From Lumbricus rubellus (lineage: Eukaryota > Annelida > Clitellata > Crassiclitellata > Lumbricidae): a stretch of DNA of 64,000 nt. The notes under the pieces were generated by a model, which worked only from the letters and a program-made list of their open reading frames with translations, had not been told where the DNA came from and did not search any database. This document shows, in pieces, positions 36,001 through 63,649 of this stretch. Where the stretch lies: contig OX243827.1 in the NCBI GenBank assembly GCA_945859605.1, forward strand, positions 25,987,502-26,051,501, written 5' to 3'. A program made the translations under genes and the position numbers. Position 1 is the stretch's first letter, and every line of letters begins with the position of its first letter.

Positions 36001-38728
36001 TATACTGAATGACCCTTTGCTACGAGGTGTTATCACTTTTTTGGGGCCACCCTGTATAATATCATATGCTCTCTTTGGACTCTATGTCTCGGTATAATCC
36101 GAAGCAATACAATAATTATTATATTTTCAAAACGTGGAACGCTATATGAATTTCAATAATTTATAAGTAAAGTGTTATATAGGCATAGCGCTATATGAAA
36201 TGTGTAATTGAGATTCAGATGCATGCTGTATTTGTGAGGAGGTATTACAAAGTGAGGCACGATTACTCTGTGTTCACGCATCAGTGCAAACAAGGTTCAG
36301 GGTGAAACTAAGCCTGCTGGCCGATGGAGAGAATAGTCACGCGCCAAGTTTTAAACCAATGCGGCTGCAATATTTTGATCACGTGCCTGACCAATACAAT
36401 CATTATATTCTCTACTCGTACGCTTGTAATAATACTAATTCATTTGCATAATTCATGTGCCCGTATTAAGACACTCGAAAGGCCACGTTTTCAGGAGATA
36501 CCATTTTCAATAGGGGTTTCATAGTTCAACCCACCGTAAAATGACGCCTAAAACAGGTTAAAATGTAAACTTTCAGAAAACATTTGCTGGAACAAATTCA
36601 GATCAAAATTATTTAATAATATTTGCAGTCGGAAATTACTTACAAAATTCAGAAGATAAGGCACTATAAGCTTACTAAACGAAAATGCCAAAACCTTAAA
36701 TTTGACTTGGTGACCAATTTTGAGACAAAATCGACTATACCGGGTGGCGCATAAAAAGTTCCCAAACTTTGTTAACCTGGCAAAGATCTAATTTAAGAGA
36801 TATCAAATATTAAGTTATACCAAAATGTCAAGCAATTATTTCTGTGCACAAATTGCTAATTTCAAAAGAGTACTTTTATTTATGTCACACCCTGCGGCAA
36901 GGTTATGACGTTTTACCTGTTGGAATATTTTGCACAAAGCGACGTCATTTCGCCGTGACATAGCCTAACGAGAGTATCTTGATTAAACTGGTTCTCGAAG
37001 TATTAAACATTAAAACATGGTGTTTTCAAATGAATGATGATCTCGCTGTTATTCAGATATCATTTGAGGAGAAGGGTTGGCGAGGCAAGCGAATCGTCCA
37101 GGAATATCTGCGTAAGAACTGGTCACAGTGGTCAAGAGTAGGCCTAAACAGAGTCAAAAAAGCTTATTGAAACTGGTAGCGTTGCTCGCAAGCCTGGAAG
37201 TAGTCGTTCAGCAACTGCAACGATTTCGATAATGCTGAGACTGTAGAGCAGTTGTGTCAATCGCAGGAAAATGCATCTGTCTCACATCAATCTCAGCGCA
37301 AAATGGCCGGGACTCTGAACATTTCACGTAGCTCAGTAGCCTAGCCTACAAAGAATTCTGTTACGCGATAAGCTCATTCCGAATGTCGTAACTATAGACT
37401 CCATCTTGACGACAATTGCATCTTTCAACAAGACAGTGCATGCTCCTTCACATCGTTGCAAAATGGTTTCTATTAGACGACACACAAATACAGAAGTCAA
37501 TAGGACAGTGGAAACAACGTTTAAGGGTCGTTACAAGAGAAGGCGTAGAATCTAAACAACTGTGCAAATCTTGACCATGGGTCATACAGTTCTAACAACA
37601 ATTTCTTTCAAAACTGTTGGGTATTTTGGGCTAAATTTTGGCTGTGTTGTACAAAAAATTATGAATTATAATTAGCTTGATATAGGCTACTATGATTTAA
37701 TTTACTTGAAAATTGTTTAATTGCCAGGTTAGCAAAGTTTGGGAAATTTTTTTATGCGCCACCCGGTATATCAGAATTACATGTTTGCGACATAGCTTCA
37801 TTTCGTAAAACCGGCACACATTTCTCTACGATTGAATATTGATTCATTCATTCATTCATTCAGAGCATTTATATAGCGCCCCTTCAAGAAACTACTCAGA
37901 GGCGCATGGATGTCAGTATGTAGGCCTACTATGTATGCACGGATGTATGTATTTATGAATTTGTATAGGATACATAGTACTGTTATGTCTCTCTTCTCAT
38001 GCCACCTCGTGTATCAGACCATCATTATACAACAATCTTCCAAAGGAGACATTTCTAAATTGGGCAATTTCGGAAAGGAGGTTTGGGGTAATAACAAAAC
38101 TCCGGGAAAGATCAGCACAAACGCGGGGTCGCATCCCGCTACCATCGCAAACGAATCAGCCTTTCATTCGCCATTATGGCGTCAATGAAATTAGCAATGT
38201 ATGGCTCTTTGCACAGCTGCCAAGCAGTTACGTTCTGCTGTGGTCCTGCATCTTGTGACTATCGTTTCAAACCATTGTGATCATACTGCGTGTATGCAAG
38301 TTCATAAATTATGACTGATTTTAATTAATCAACGAACGAATGAATCAAATAAACGAGTGGATCGCTAAAATCAACAGATAATAATATGAGCACATCATAA
38401 AACTATTAACACCCACCTGATTGTCTTCCAGTTACCCACTCCCAAGCATTTAGGTTGAATCGATATCCATTTGTCAACACATGCGAATCCACCATTTTGG
38501 CTGAGGGATCGCGAACAACTGCATCTATGGCGGATTGAACGTTTTCGTTTGTTATGATGGCCAACATCGAAGACTGATCCTCGCACCACTCAGCGGCTGA
38601 CCACCGAGTTAATCTAAATTTGCTATTCCGGGGATCATGTGGGTCGTCGGTAGTGTTTGTAATCAAGCAAAGAGAGAATGAATCGTAGCATCTTCTGTAA
38701 TAGGCCACTACGGTTGCGACAAAATTCA
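20644..38728 (-). CDS. Gene A: transmembrane double C-type lectin receptor with ITIM-like tail (seven exons, 5' end incomplete)
   Basis: Exons, 5' to 3' on the - strand: 38728-38417, 33659-33516, 27476-27255, 27026-26883, 25161-24973, 22548-22458 and 21025-20644 (TAA). Every junction has GT and AG. All introns are phase 1 except the last (phase 2), and all joins stay open for about 494 codons. The product has CTLD1 (exons 1-2), CTLD2 (exons 3-4), a Ser/Thr-rich stalk (exon 5), one membrane helix with a basic stop-transfer segment (exon 6) and a tail of about 126 residues with five or more Tyr motifs (exon 7). The EPN/QPD and WND calcium-site motifs of sugar-binding lectins are not conserved, so calcium-dependent sugar binding is doubtful. 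The domain order and tail suggest an inhibitory or adaptor-recruiting cell-surface receptor (inference). Introns are large and full of transposons. Gene B (44596-63165) is a tandem paralogue with the same exon plan. The leader exon is uncertain (see 40124-40209). Confidence 0.85.
22458..22548 (-). CDS. Gene A exon 6: transmembrane helix
   Basis: The acceptor GACTCTAG and donor AAG|GTTCG bound 91 bp. It encodes FLPFLGIGIACLLILIV, a further run of V/I residues, then FMKNRR as a basic stop-transfer. It enters in phase 1 (G|AT = Asp) and leaves in phase 2. Confidence 0.88.
22680..22875 (+). mobile_element. tRNA-derived SINE, degenerate B-box
   Basis: It starts GGTACGCGGTGGTGTAGTGG, with internal AGGGATCTTGAGCTAGTCC and tail GGGAGTGCCTCTGGGTAG. 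Same family as 3084-3300; it lies in gene A DNA on the opposite strand. Confidence 0.7.
23025..23165. repeat. (CCT/CTT)n polypyrimidine tract
   Basis: Low-complexity pyrimidine tract on the + strand, intronic to gene A. Confidence 0.9.
23455..23995. repeat. Direct duplication of about 170 bp with TCTG-rich spacers
   Basis: TTTCCTAATACAGACCAGGA at 23469 and TTTTCCTAATACAAACCAGG at 23820 begin two similar blocks. Each runs through 'gctgttggacc/gctgaacctgg' into a TCTGTC-rich microsatellite. Open frames across it are low-complexity. Confidence 0.75.
24460..24640 (+). mobile_element. CR1/L2-like LINE 3' fragment
   Basis: GTCTGGAATAATCTCCCG encodes VWNNLP, then comes the tail GGGAGCGCTTCTGAGTGG and TTGAAGGGGCGCTATATAA with (ATGA)n. 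It lies in gene A introns, antisense to the gene. Confidence 0.8.
24973..25161 (-). CDS. Gene A exon 5: Ser/Thr-rich stalk
   Basis: The acceptor ACGTTTAG and donor TCAG|GTAGG bound 189 bp, phase 1 to phase 1. It is rich in Thr/Ser (NVTTTQTTR, ATTTTKLKTKTPTT), with NVT and NRT sequons and expected O-glycosylation. It ends ESGQPS, matching GSGQNS at the end of gene B's stalk. Confidence 0.85.
25678..26399. mobile_element. MITE-like foldback element with iterated CATACCTTGTTATTGC
   Basis: The inverted ends are AGCAATTGAAGGGCTTG then AAGCAATAACAAGGTATGTC on the left, and CATACCTTGTTATTGC then TCCCAGTCCTTCAATTGCT on the right. The 16-mer occurs exactly three times and as at least five variants around TATGTCGACATA palindromes (25957, 26097, 26170, 26222). 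It is intronic in gene A, with no coding capacity. Confidence 0.7.
26883..27026 (-). CDS. Gene A exon 4: CTLD2, C-terminal half
   Basis: The acceptor TGTTACAG and donor CAAG|GTGATT bound 144 bp, phase 1 in and out. It encodes KYSNWEDENPHSTGGDCLCL, then GRWTNCDC and YICIQ: the W, cis-Pro, GGDC, W and terminal YIC positions of a C-type lectin fold. The calcium motif EPN is replaced by NPH and WND by WTN. Extra Cys residues (CLC, CDC) suggest an added disulfide. Confidence 0.9.
27255..27476 (-). CDS. Gene A exon 3: CTLD2, N-terminal half
   Basis: The acceptor ACATTTTCAG and donor CAGA|GTAAGT bound 222 bp. It encodes NCSSGF, LGSRCYKIHHGATTWYDARN, then CLKEESDLATF and the hallmark YWIGL. The split between WDWLNHQ and KYSNW is a usual CTLD intron position. 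A GAAGA/CGACGA-rich low-complexity run follows the donor at 27105-27250. Confidence 0.9.
27790..28235. repeat. Cytosine-rich stretch with two CGTTGCTCG(G/A) motifs
   Basis: CCGGCGTTGCTCGGAAAATT at 27872 and CGACGTTGCTCGAGAAATTT at 28013 flank a CCCTCC-rich tract. A purine-rich tract with an inverse-like end, CCCGGGGAACGCCGGGTA, is at 33230-33440. It may be an unclassified repeat family. Confidence 0.4.
28435..29895 (+). mobile_element. RTE/BovB-like LINE, 5'-truncated reverse transcriptase with frameshifts
   Basis: The polymerase begins near WPDDWTQSVFIPLPKKG and shifts frame in the AAAAAGGGG run at about 28562-28570. It then continues through NYRTIALVSHASKILL, QAGFRPNRGTRDQITNLR, FIDFPKAFDMV, GVRQGCNISPCLFN, the intact catalytic LRYADDILLIA and VDNFTYLGSKI. 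Further shifts near 29370 and 29540 are followed by YGCESWVLKK, SYFGHIIR and DRRQWRAKVHACD. The end is a short GACAT repeat at 29880, as RTE elements often have. It lies inside a gene A intron, antisense to the gene. It is pseudogenic. Confidence 0.92.
29900..30590. other. Gene A intron, nothing recognised
   Basis: AT-rich. Short frames lack any domain. Confidence 0.5.
30595..31280. mobile_element. MITE-like foldback element with iterated GCTCTATCAT
   Basis: The ends CGCCGCC..GAGAGTTATAATGC and the inverse GCATTATAACTC..GGGCGGCG form about 30-bp inverted repeats. The 10-mer GCTCTATCAT occurs at least seven times (four forward at about 30612, 30672, 30798 and 30889; three inverted at about 30844, 30949 and 31248). 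Intronic in gene A. Target duplication not clear. Confidence 0.7.
31290..33225. other. Gene A intron, nothing recognised
   Basis: AT-rich, with short (ATA) runs at about 32350. No supported gene. Confidence 0.5.
33230..33440. repeat. GGGA-rich purine tract
   Basis: Low-complexity G/A-rich tract ending CCCGGGGAACGCCGGGTAGG, close to gene A exon 2. Gly/Arg-rich frames are artefacts. Confidence 0.75.
33516..33659 (-). CDS. Gene A exon 2: CTLD1, C-terminal half
   Basis: The acceptor TGTGTGTAG and donor TACA|GTAAGT bound 144 bp, phase 1 in and out. It encodes EANNPSSDRTNRYAYLTVT and ends LKFICSYFTY. FIC is the terminal Cys strand. The Pro-containing loop is NNP, and there is no WND. It aligns with gene B exon 2 at YAYL and KFICS. 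Confidence 0.82.
33812..34208. mobile_element. hAT-type MITE, TIR CATGGGCGGAGACCT
   Basis: CGTCTAGG is duplicated at 33804-33811 and 34209-34216. The termini are perfect 15-bp inverted repeats. Internal AAAAGGTCATCAAC-type cores link it to the elements at 14815 and 41648. It inserted about 150 bp upstream of gene A exon 2, in the intron. Confidence 0.92.
34896..36054 (+). mobile_element. Tc1/mariner-type element with TA TSD, interrupted
   Basis: The ends (C/T)AGGGTGGCCCAAAAAAGTG and the inverse are about 32-bp inverted repeats flanked by TA. Near 35740-35880 the + strand encodes KRGSGRPKSART and LICSQEDDPHSHKS, the linker after the helix-turn-helix domains of a mariner-like transposase. The interior is broken by the foldback at 35235-35712. 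Confidence 0.85.
35235..35712. mobile_element. Foldback element nested in the mariner, minisatellite arms
   Basis: The left arm (35235-35327) is tandem ACAACTGGTCCACCG and ACAACTCGTCCAC units. The right arm (35627-35712) is the same units inverted (GGACGAGTTGTCGGT). Inner repeats of GAAATAGAAGC and its inverse GCTTCTATTTC occur between them. Confidence 0.8.
36740..37766 (+). mobile_element. Tc1/mariner-type element with TA TSD, transposase N-terminal relic
   Basis: The termini CCGGGTGGCGCATAAAAAG... extend about 45 bp as inverted repeats, flanked by TA at 36738-36739 and 37767-37768. The + strand near 37060-37180 encodes SFEEKGWRGKRIVQEYL and WSQWSRVGLNRVKK, the DNA-binding domain of a mariner-like transposase. 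Stops follow. A TAGGCCTA adds the in-frame Gly-Leu. Confidence 0.88.
37843..37905 (-). mobile_element. LINE 3' tail fragment
   Basis: (ATTC)n followed by GAGCATTTATATAGCGCCCC and TTCAAGAAACTACTCAGAGG. It matches the first 60 bases of the fragment at 1636. Confidence 0.85.
38417..38728 (-). CDS. Gene A exon 1 (first confident): CTLD1, N-terminal half
   Basis: The acceptor TTTATTTCAG and donor TCAG|GTGGGT bound 312 bp, phase 1 in and out. It encodes NFVATVVAYYRRCYDSF, then RWSAAEWCEDQSSMLAIITN, VQSAIDAV, NGYRFNLNAWEWV. The WxxAxxxC and LAII positions fit helix 1 and strand 2 of a C-type lectin fold. It is paralogous to gene B exon 1. It carries no signal peptide of its own, so an upstream leader exon is expected. 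Confidence 0.83.
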
Positions 38729-38845
38729 CTGAAATAAATAAAATAAAAAAGTTTATAGACTCCTCAGTAATATAATTAGACTCTATAGACTATACATTGC
38801 CTTCACGTTAACCATATTAGGCCTAGGCATGTTTGTAAGATAAAA

Positions 38846-39305
<460 letters not shown>

Positions 39306-39730
39306 GTGTTTTGTGTGTTTAATAAGACTTTCAGCATTATTTTGGATTTGTGTTTACTCCTTTTCAAGTTATAATCAGACTTCAAAGTGAATTTTTTTGT
39401 TCAGACGACTCTATCAAGCACGCAGAAACAGTTTTCACCATGAAAATTTTATTTCATTTTACAGGTCATATTGAGCTCATAAACAAGACCCCAAACAAAT
39501 TTCCGCATATTATGGCCTTTGAGAATGTGATGTGTGGTTAAGAGCAGCAACAAACAATGCACAGGACCTGGGCAAAACCTAAGATGCGAAGAACTAATAA
39601 TTTAGAGGTAACAAGAAAGGCGAGTTCCGTCAAGCCCGTACAGTACGTAAAGTTACGGCTATAATTGCAAATCAATGCATCGTTTGATTCCGTTAGGGCG
39701 CAACATGATTGCTTTCTTTGTGCTTCTGCA

Positions 39731-39930
39731 TGCTGGGTCGCTGTGGTATAATAGTTGTGGGTTCGGTGTCTTGTAACCAGAGGGTTCCAGATTCGAATCC
39801 ACCTCGCCACGACGTCGTAGGAACCATGCTCGTGCTCTTCGGTGTGAAACTCCGCGCTGTAGTCGGTAGCGCCTCTGAGTAGTGAGCTTGAAGAGGAGCT
39901 ATTGCAATTGTGAGAAATAAATTAAATGCT
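39731..39930 (+). mobile_element. tRNA-derived SINE
   Basis: Starts TGCTGGGTCGCTGTGGTATA, B-box-like AGATTCGAATCC, then TGAAACTCCGCGCTGTAG and tail GCGCCTCTGAGTAGTGAG, GAGGAGCTATTGCAATTG. Same family as 3084-3300. Confidence 0.75.
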
Positions 39931-40123
39931 CGAGAACAATAACGGCGTGTTTATTTTTGTAATCAAGAATATTACTTTTAGAAGATAATGAAAACCTGTA
40001 TAGGCTACAATCATGCAGATAAAAAGACGATCACTTACTACACAAAAACAAATAAATGCGAGAAATCTTCATTTTGAAAGAACTCAAGTTGTATTGATGT
40101 TCATCGCCGATCAATCCTGAAGA

Positions 40124-40209
40124 ATAACTCACTTTCCAACATAGGCTTACAGCAGATGCGCTTATGCCATAAAACACCATCCACATTACTAGACAGAAGC
40201 TTCTGTTCA
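40124..40209 (-). CDS. Candidate signal-peptide exon for gene A
   Basis: On the - strand an ATG at 40209 opens MNRSFCLVMWMVFYGISASA, a convincing secretory leader with a hydrophobic core and an ASA cleavage-like end, followed by a GTGAGT donor. It is the only such leader I saw upstream of exon 38417-38728. The phase is a problem: a cut at GTGAGT leaves phase 0, while the next exon needs phase 1. Either a small exon is missing, another donor is used, or this is chance. Confidence 0.3.
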
Positions 40210-40620
40210 TTTCTAATTACTTCCTGGTATGTTTAGCCTACTCTCAGTGGAGATCATTTGAGACGACCGTTAGTTTTACACACAGATCATCATGTAGCGC
40301 TAACTTTCCTGCTTAATGTTCGCATGAAACAAAGTGATTACTTGAAGCGAAATGACACCAAAAGTTCATGTACATGAATTATATGCAACTGCAGTTTCGG
40401 CTTTAACTAATGATTGTAATTAGGCTATATGCTATGCAGCGCTAGGCGATTGTATTTGTACCCTGCTACATCCTGCATGATCCTCATAATGAAAGGGAAT
40501 TTGACAGAGAAAATTGTCTGCCGGTTATAATTTACAGTAGGCCTACACACTAGTATTGCCATCTAGAAGAAGTTGAAGCCTAATTAGTAATCAAGTATGC
40601 ATTTAGGTTACGTTGGGAAC

Positions 40621-41375
40621 CAGGCCCGGCCTTAGGATTTGCGGGGCCCAAGGCAGCAGCGGGTTCTCAATCATAAATTTACGCAGTTGATTTCCTGTCA
40701 ATACGGCACTGATGGGGAGAGTCACCTAAGATGCGATACTTAACGTTGTTTCCCAAATTTCTTTTGAGCTAAGAACATTATTTCAAAACAAACCACGTTG
40801 ATTTGGCCTATACAAGAGGCCTATACACATATTTGATTTTCAAATTATGCATGTTAGGTCTGCGTTTTGGCTTTTGACAAATTTATTTGCGCCAAAATAC
40901 TATTGATGCCAATTATTCACAAAGTGAAACGGATAAATTTAGGCTTCATTTAAGCACCTCTCTGAAAATATCCTTATTCTAAATTTTCTGTTTTGCATTT
41001 TCTAAGCTGTCGTTAAAATTGTCACCACTATCATTGTGTTTGCCCTCTCCAGCAAAAATGTATTCGGATTTGAAAATTTGAAGCAAAATGAGTTGGGCCC
41101 TAATTAATGTTTTCTGGAGAGAATTTTACATGCAGGTCAATGCTAAAAAAGTAGGCTATAGCTGCGACTCCCCTTAAGGTTTAATAGCGAAGTTTCGTTC
41201 TTTCAAAATCACTATGTCACATTCGCGTTGCAAATTGATAGCTGCTTCATACGTACGACGTAATCATTGTCAATATCGTAAAAGAAAAAATTATAGCCAT
41301 GCAGCAGCGCGGGGCCCCTGAAAGCGCGGGGCCCAAGACGGTTGCCTCGCTCGCCTTGCCCTAAGGCCGGGCCTG
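40621..41375. mobile_element. hAT-type non-autonomous element, 755 bp
   Basis: TTGGGAAC is duplicated at 40613-40620 and 41376-41383. The termini are the perfect 16-bp inverted repeat CAGGCCCGGCCTTAGG. A GCGGGGCCC motif follows on each side. No transposase is seen inside. Confidence 0.93.
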
Positions 41376-41647
41376 TTGGGAACATAATTATGGCGTGATT
41401 AGGCCTATTCGTGGTAATTTCTTAAGCTGTGATAAAAATGGAAAAAATTTCCGGGGAAGATTGCGGATTTATCCCGTCTTTTCTCACTCTCTGTCTGTCT
41501 GTCGCTCAGTAACACTCCTACGTTGTCTTTGTGTGCCATACGCTTTCTCGTGTTTTCTCTCTTTCAGGCTCGAGAAGATACAGGATCCAGAGGGTGAGAA
41601 GGAAGAAGAAAGATAATTCGAAGACACAACGAGTGAGGTAGGAGAAG

Positions 41648-41987
41648 CAAGGCCGTAGACAGGGGGTGTTTTGGGTGTTTGAACACCCCCCGAAATGAAA
41701 AATGCAGAAAAAATCTATTGCATTTTCTAGTTCGTGATGCAAAAACGATTAAATAAAGCCACGAAAAACACCCCCAAAAATGAAATAATACATTAAATTT
41801 CGATCAGAAAAATTGAAGTTGATGACTAAAAAAGGGTCATCAGAAATTTTGGCGACTAAAAAAAGTTCGTCAGAAATTTTGGCCGATAAATATGGAAATT
41901 TTTCAGGAAATTCAGCCTCCCCAAAACTTAAATCCTGGCGCCGCCACTGAAAACACCCTCCGAAATAAAATCCTGGCTACGGCCTTG
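41648..41987. mobile_element. hAT-type MITE, 340 bp
   Basis: AGGAGAAG is duplicated at 41640-41647 and 41988-41995. The ends CAAGGCCGTAG and CTACGGCCTTG are inverted. The core GATGACTAAAAAAGGGTCAT with CAGAAATTTTGG is repeated. Confidence 0.92.
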
Positions 41988-41999
41988 AGGAGAAGGGGT

Positions 42000-43055
42000 A
42001 GGAGAAGTTGGAAAAAGAGGAAGTCTGTACGGAAAGTGATAAATAGTAAGCCACTGATTTTCTTAGCTTTGATTTTTTAGGTGAATGGACATTGGAAGTC
42101 CTTCACCTTGCCGTCTGATCTGCCTACCGACACTGTGCTAGTTTGTATTATTAATTTATTATATACCGAGTTTGCTACATTGGCTCATAGGCCTACATTT
42201 CGAAACAATAATCAGTCATGGCTGGGTTTGCTCCTATGACTACACTCTAGCTTGTACTTTATTAGCATTAGTCTAATATTGCTTTATGTCTCATTTATAC
42301 TTAACCTTGTAGGCCTAAGCACTGTTTTTTGTTTTGTTTGGTATGTGTGTTTTTTTAGTCAAGTTTACTACATAAATTGTCATTTCATTCTGTTTTTCAG
42401 CCTACTGTTCAATTCAAGATATCAACCGTTTAGCCATCAGTTAAAACTGCACATGTAAATACATGTAGGTGTCCCTGTTAGCTGGATATTAATTCTTTAG
42501 GGCCTTCCTTGTTGCCATCCGATTATGTGAAGATTCTTGTACTACATGTATATGACTATTGTTTATGTTTGATGGTTACAGTAAATGAATTGAATTAAAC
42601 AAAAAATGTAATGCTTTTATATAAGACTTGTCCAAGTCGCCTGGATTAATTATCAAATTGTTGTCGACGTTTTGATTGTGAATCTTATGCGACGGAAATC
42701 AGGCGTTTGAAATATGGCGAAGATGGCATTTGGAGTATCGTCCTTTAGCGTTGTCAACTTTTGTTGATTGCTTTAGGCATAGTGACTTAGTCCTACATCT
42801 AGATCGTTGACCGAGTGAAATACTGAAGGAGCTGAGTATTTATTCGACTGTCGACTGATGTGATTACATTGATTAGCGCTGAAACAAACGATTGTCTGCT
42901 GTAAAAAGATAATTATTATTATTGGCGTCACTATCACAATCGCCATCTGGCGAATACATTGAGTGAGGATCTACATCAAGATTGTGACATTCAGTCAATT
43001 TAAGAGCAGATGAAGAATTGGAAGTTGTATTTGACAACTCATATGCATTGGGAAA
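42000..43055. other. Intergenic DNA between lectin genes A and B
   Basis: AT-rich, with TAGGCCTA at 42187 and 42312. No gene supported. Confidence 0.5.
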
Positions 43056-43061
43056 CTCTGA

Positions 43062-43148
43062 CACAAATAGGCCTACACACGCACACACACATACATGCTG
43101 TGGTGTGCACAGCATGTATGTGTGTGTGCGTGTGTAGGCCTATTTGTG
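43062..43148. repeat. Perfect 41-bp-arm inverted repeat (hairpin)
   Basis: The arms 43062-43102 and 43108-43148 are exact reverse complements around a GTGTG loop. The arms contain a CA/GT microsatellite and each carries a TAGGCCTA. Confidence 0.95.
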
Positions 43149-43207
43149 TGCGTATGTTCATCTGTCTCTGCATCGTAACGTTCTGAGATTTTATAAAACA
43201 CCACATA

Positions 43208-43379
43208 CAGGGTGGCTCAAACAAAACGTACCACCGGAAAAAATGCGATAACTTCGCTACCGATTGACCTTTTTCTCCGAAAATTTTCCAATTTGCAGGG
43301 GAATGAATTTGCCACAATCATACATACATACACACATACATACATTTTATCCTGTGGTAAGTTTTTTTGAGCCACCCTG
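43208..43379. mobile_element. TA-flanked MITE, 172 bp
   Basis: The ends CAGGGTGGCTCAAACAAAAC and the inverse of GTTTTTTTGAGCCACCCTG form about 32-bp inverted repeats, with TA on both sides. A Tc1/mariner-derived MITE is likely. Confidence 0.85.
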
Positions 43380-43731
43380 TACATCACTAGCCATTTAAAG
43401 GCGCTCGCAACGCGATATTACAGCTACGTAGAAATATGAAAGTCTTACAATAGAACTGAAAGGGTGAGTGTGGCATCTTGACTAAACTGTCACTATTAAT
43501 AGAGTGAAGGTCGTTTAACATGAAAGGTCCCACAATGTTTAAAACCTAGTCAGGTTACTTTAGGCGATCGCGCATTACGTCGGTTGGTTGATTCAAGCTA
43601 ACATTTTTTTTATATTTCGTTGTGTTTTGTAGGCATCGATAACAATCGAACGGTTCGCAAAAAGACGTAATTCCTAAACTCAGACGAGTAATAATATATA
43701 ATTGATCAACGCTACACTACTGTAACAGTAC

Positions 43732-43734
43732 ATG

Positions 43735-43792
<58 letters not shown>
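43732..43792. repeat. (CTTA)n microsatellite
   Basis: About 15 tetranucleotide copies. Confidence 0.97.
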
Positions 43793-43799
43793 ACACATA

Positions 43800-44590
43800 G
43801 ACCTAACTATATGCTCTAGACGAATAGTTTTTTCAGGTAGCATATGCCTGCCTCTTTATCGAAGCATACGCATTATGTATAATGGGTAGAGGTTTGAGCC
43901 GAAAAGCAAAGAACATTATCTGCGATGCAATGGACCCGTGGCTAGAGGGCCTTCGGATATGCCATCGGGTAACTCAGTCTTAGAATCATGATTATGAACG
44001 GTTATAATAAATTAGCGTACGCCATAATGTAAGACGTCAGTGTCATCCATAGGACCTGAGTCGATATAATTATATGGCTTAGCTTAAATGGCTTCGTAAA
44101 GTATGATTACAACATTAAGCCTGTATTGACTTTAAAATATGACTCTTATAATCCGATTTCTCGCACATCCACGACCTGCTTTCAGGGATTTGCTCAAGAT
44201 CTTCGACAAGCAGTTCAAGGTTTTCTCTTTGAATTACTAATTTGAAAATAGAGAGTCGACACGTATCCTTTGCTATGTTTAATACCGTTTAAAAGAAGCC
44301 TAACGTACTAATTTTACTGTCTATCCTCGAGTAGATAATGATGAAATATTAAATCCGATTCTTTTAAGTAGAGCCTAACTATGCACTTTTTGCTCATCCT
44401 TGAGTATGTATTACTATGTAATCATGAGCTATAATTATAGTTTTAACACCGTTTATCATAAATCCAACTAAATATTATATCGCATGTCCTTGAGTGTGTA
44501 TAGGCTTCTAGTGATAAACCATAGAGTGGTGGTATTAAATACACACCGAACATTGAATTGCAAATAATAATTGCATAAATGAATAATTAT
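43800..44590. other. 3' flank of lectin gene B, nothing recognised
   Basis: AT-rich non-coding. 'cttgagtatgta/cctcgagtagat' text recurs loosely at 44325-44500. Confidence 0.45.
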
Positions 44591-44595
44591 TGTTT

Positions 44596-63165
<18,570 letters not shown>

Positions 63166-63354
63166 CTGAAGAAAATAAAAGAAATGAACATGATGTGCAC
63201 AAATGTTACAAATTAATCATATGGAAAATGTTCGTAAATGTGCCAAAATTAGACTGAACATTATTTCGAGATTTACCGAAACAGTTCATGAATACCTTCA
63301 AACTGTTATTTAGGCTATTTGTAAAAACAACAATATTGACCTAGTAATTACGAC

Positions 63355-63645
63355 CTGTGCGACCTGCTGGCGGACCGGTAACGCGTCGGCTCATGGAGCG
63401 TGAGGTTGCGGGTTCGACTCCGGGTAACGACCTTGGGCAAGTTGTTTACGCACACGTGCCTCTGTCACCAAGCAGTATAATTTGGTACCGGCGTAAGCTG
63501 GGAAGTAAACGGCAAGTCCTGCGATACACTGGCCCCGTGTCCAGGACCTCGGGATTCGTCCATTGCCGGCTCAAGGGCCTAGAAAAGGAGATGAGCGCCT
63601 CACCAACGGGCCTTCGGCCCTGGGATGTCTTTACTTACTTAATTA
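63355..63645 (+). mobile_element. tRNA-derived SINE, second family
   Basis: Head GGCGGACCGGTAACGCGTCG, A-box-like, with B-box GGTTCGACTCC at about 63411. The body has GACCTTGGGCAAGTTG and the tail CGGGCCTTCGGCCC then TTACTTACTTAA. It differs in body and tail from the 3084 family. Confidence 0.75.
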
Positions 63646-63649
63646 CGAC

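Noticed and set aside
63166..63202. ATG and hydrophobic stretch just before gene B exon 1 as a signal peptide
   Set aside because: It is translation through the pyrimidine tract of a good splice acceptor (TTTTCTTCAG). The gene A equivalent has the acceptor at the same place without such a frame.
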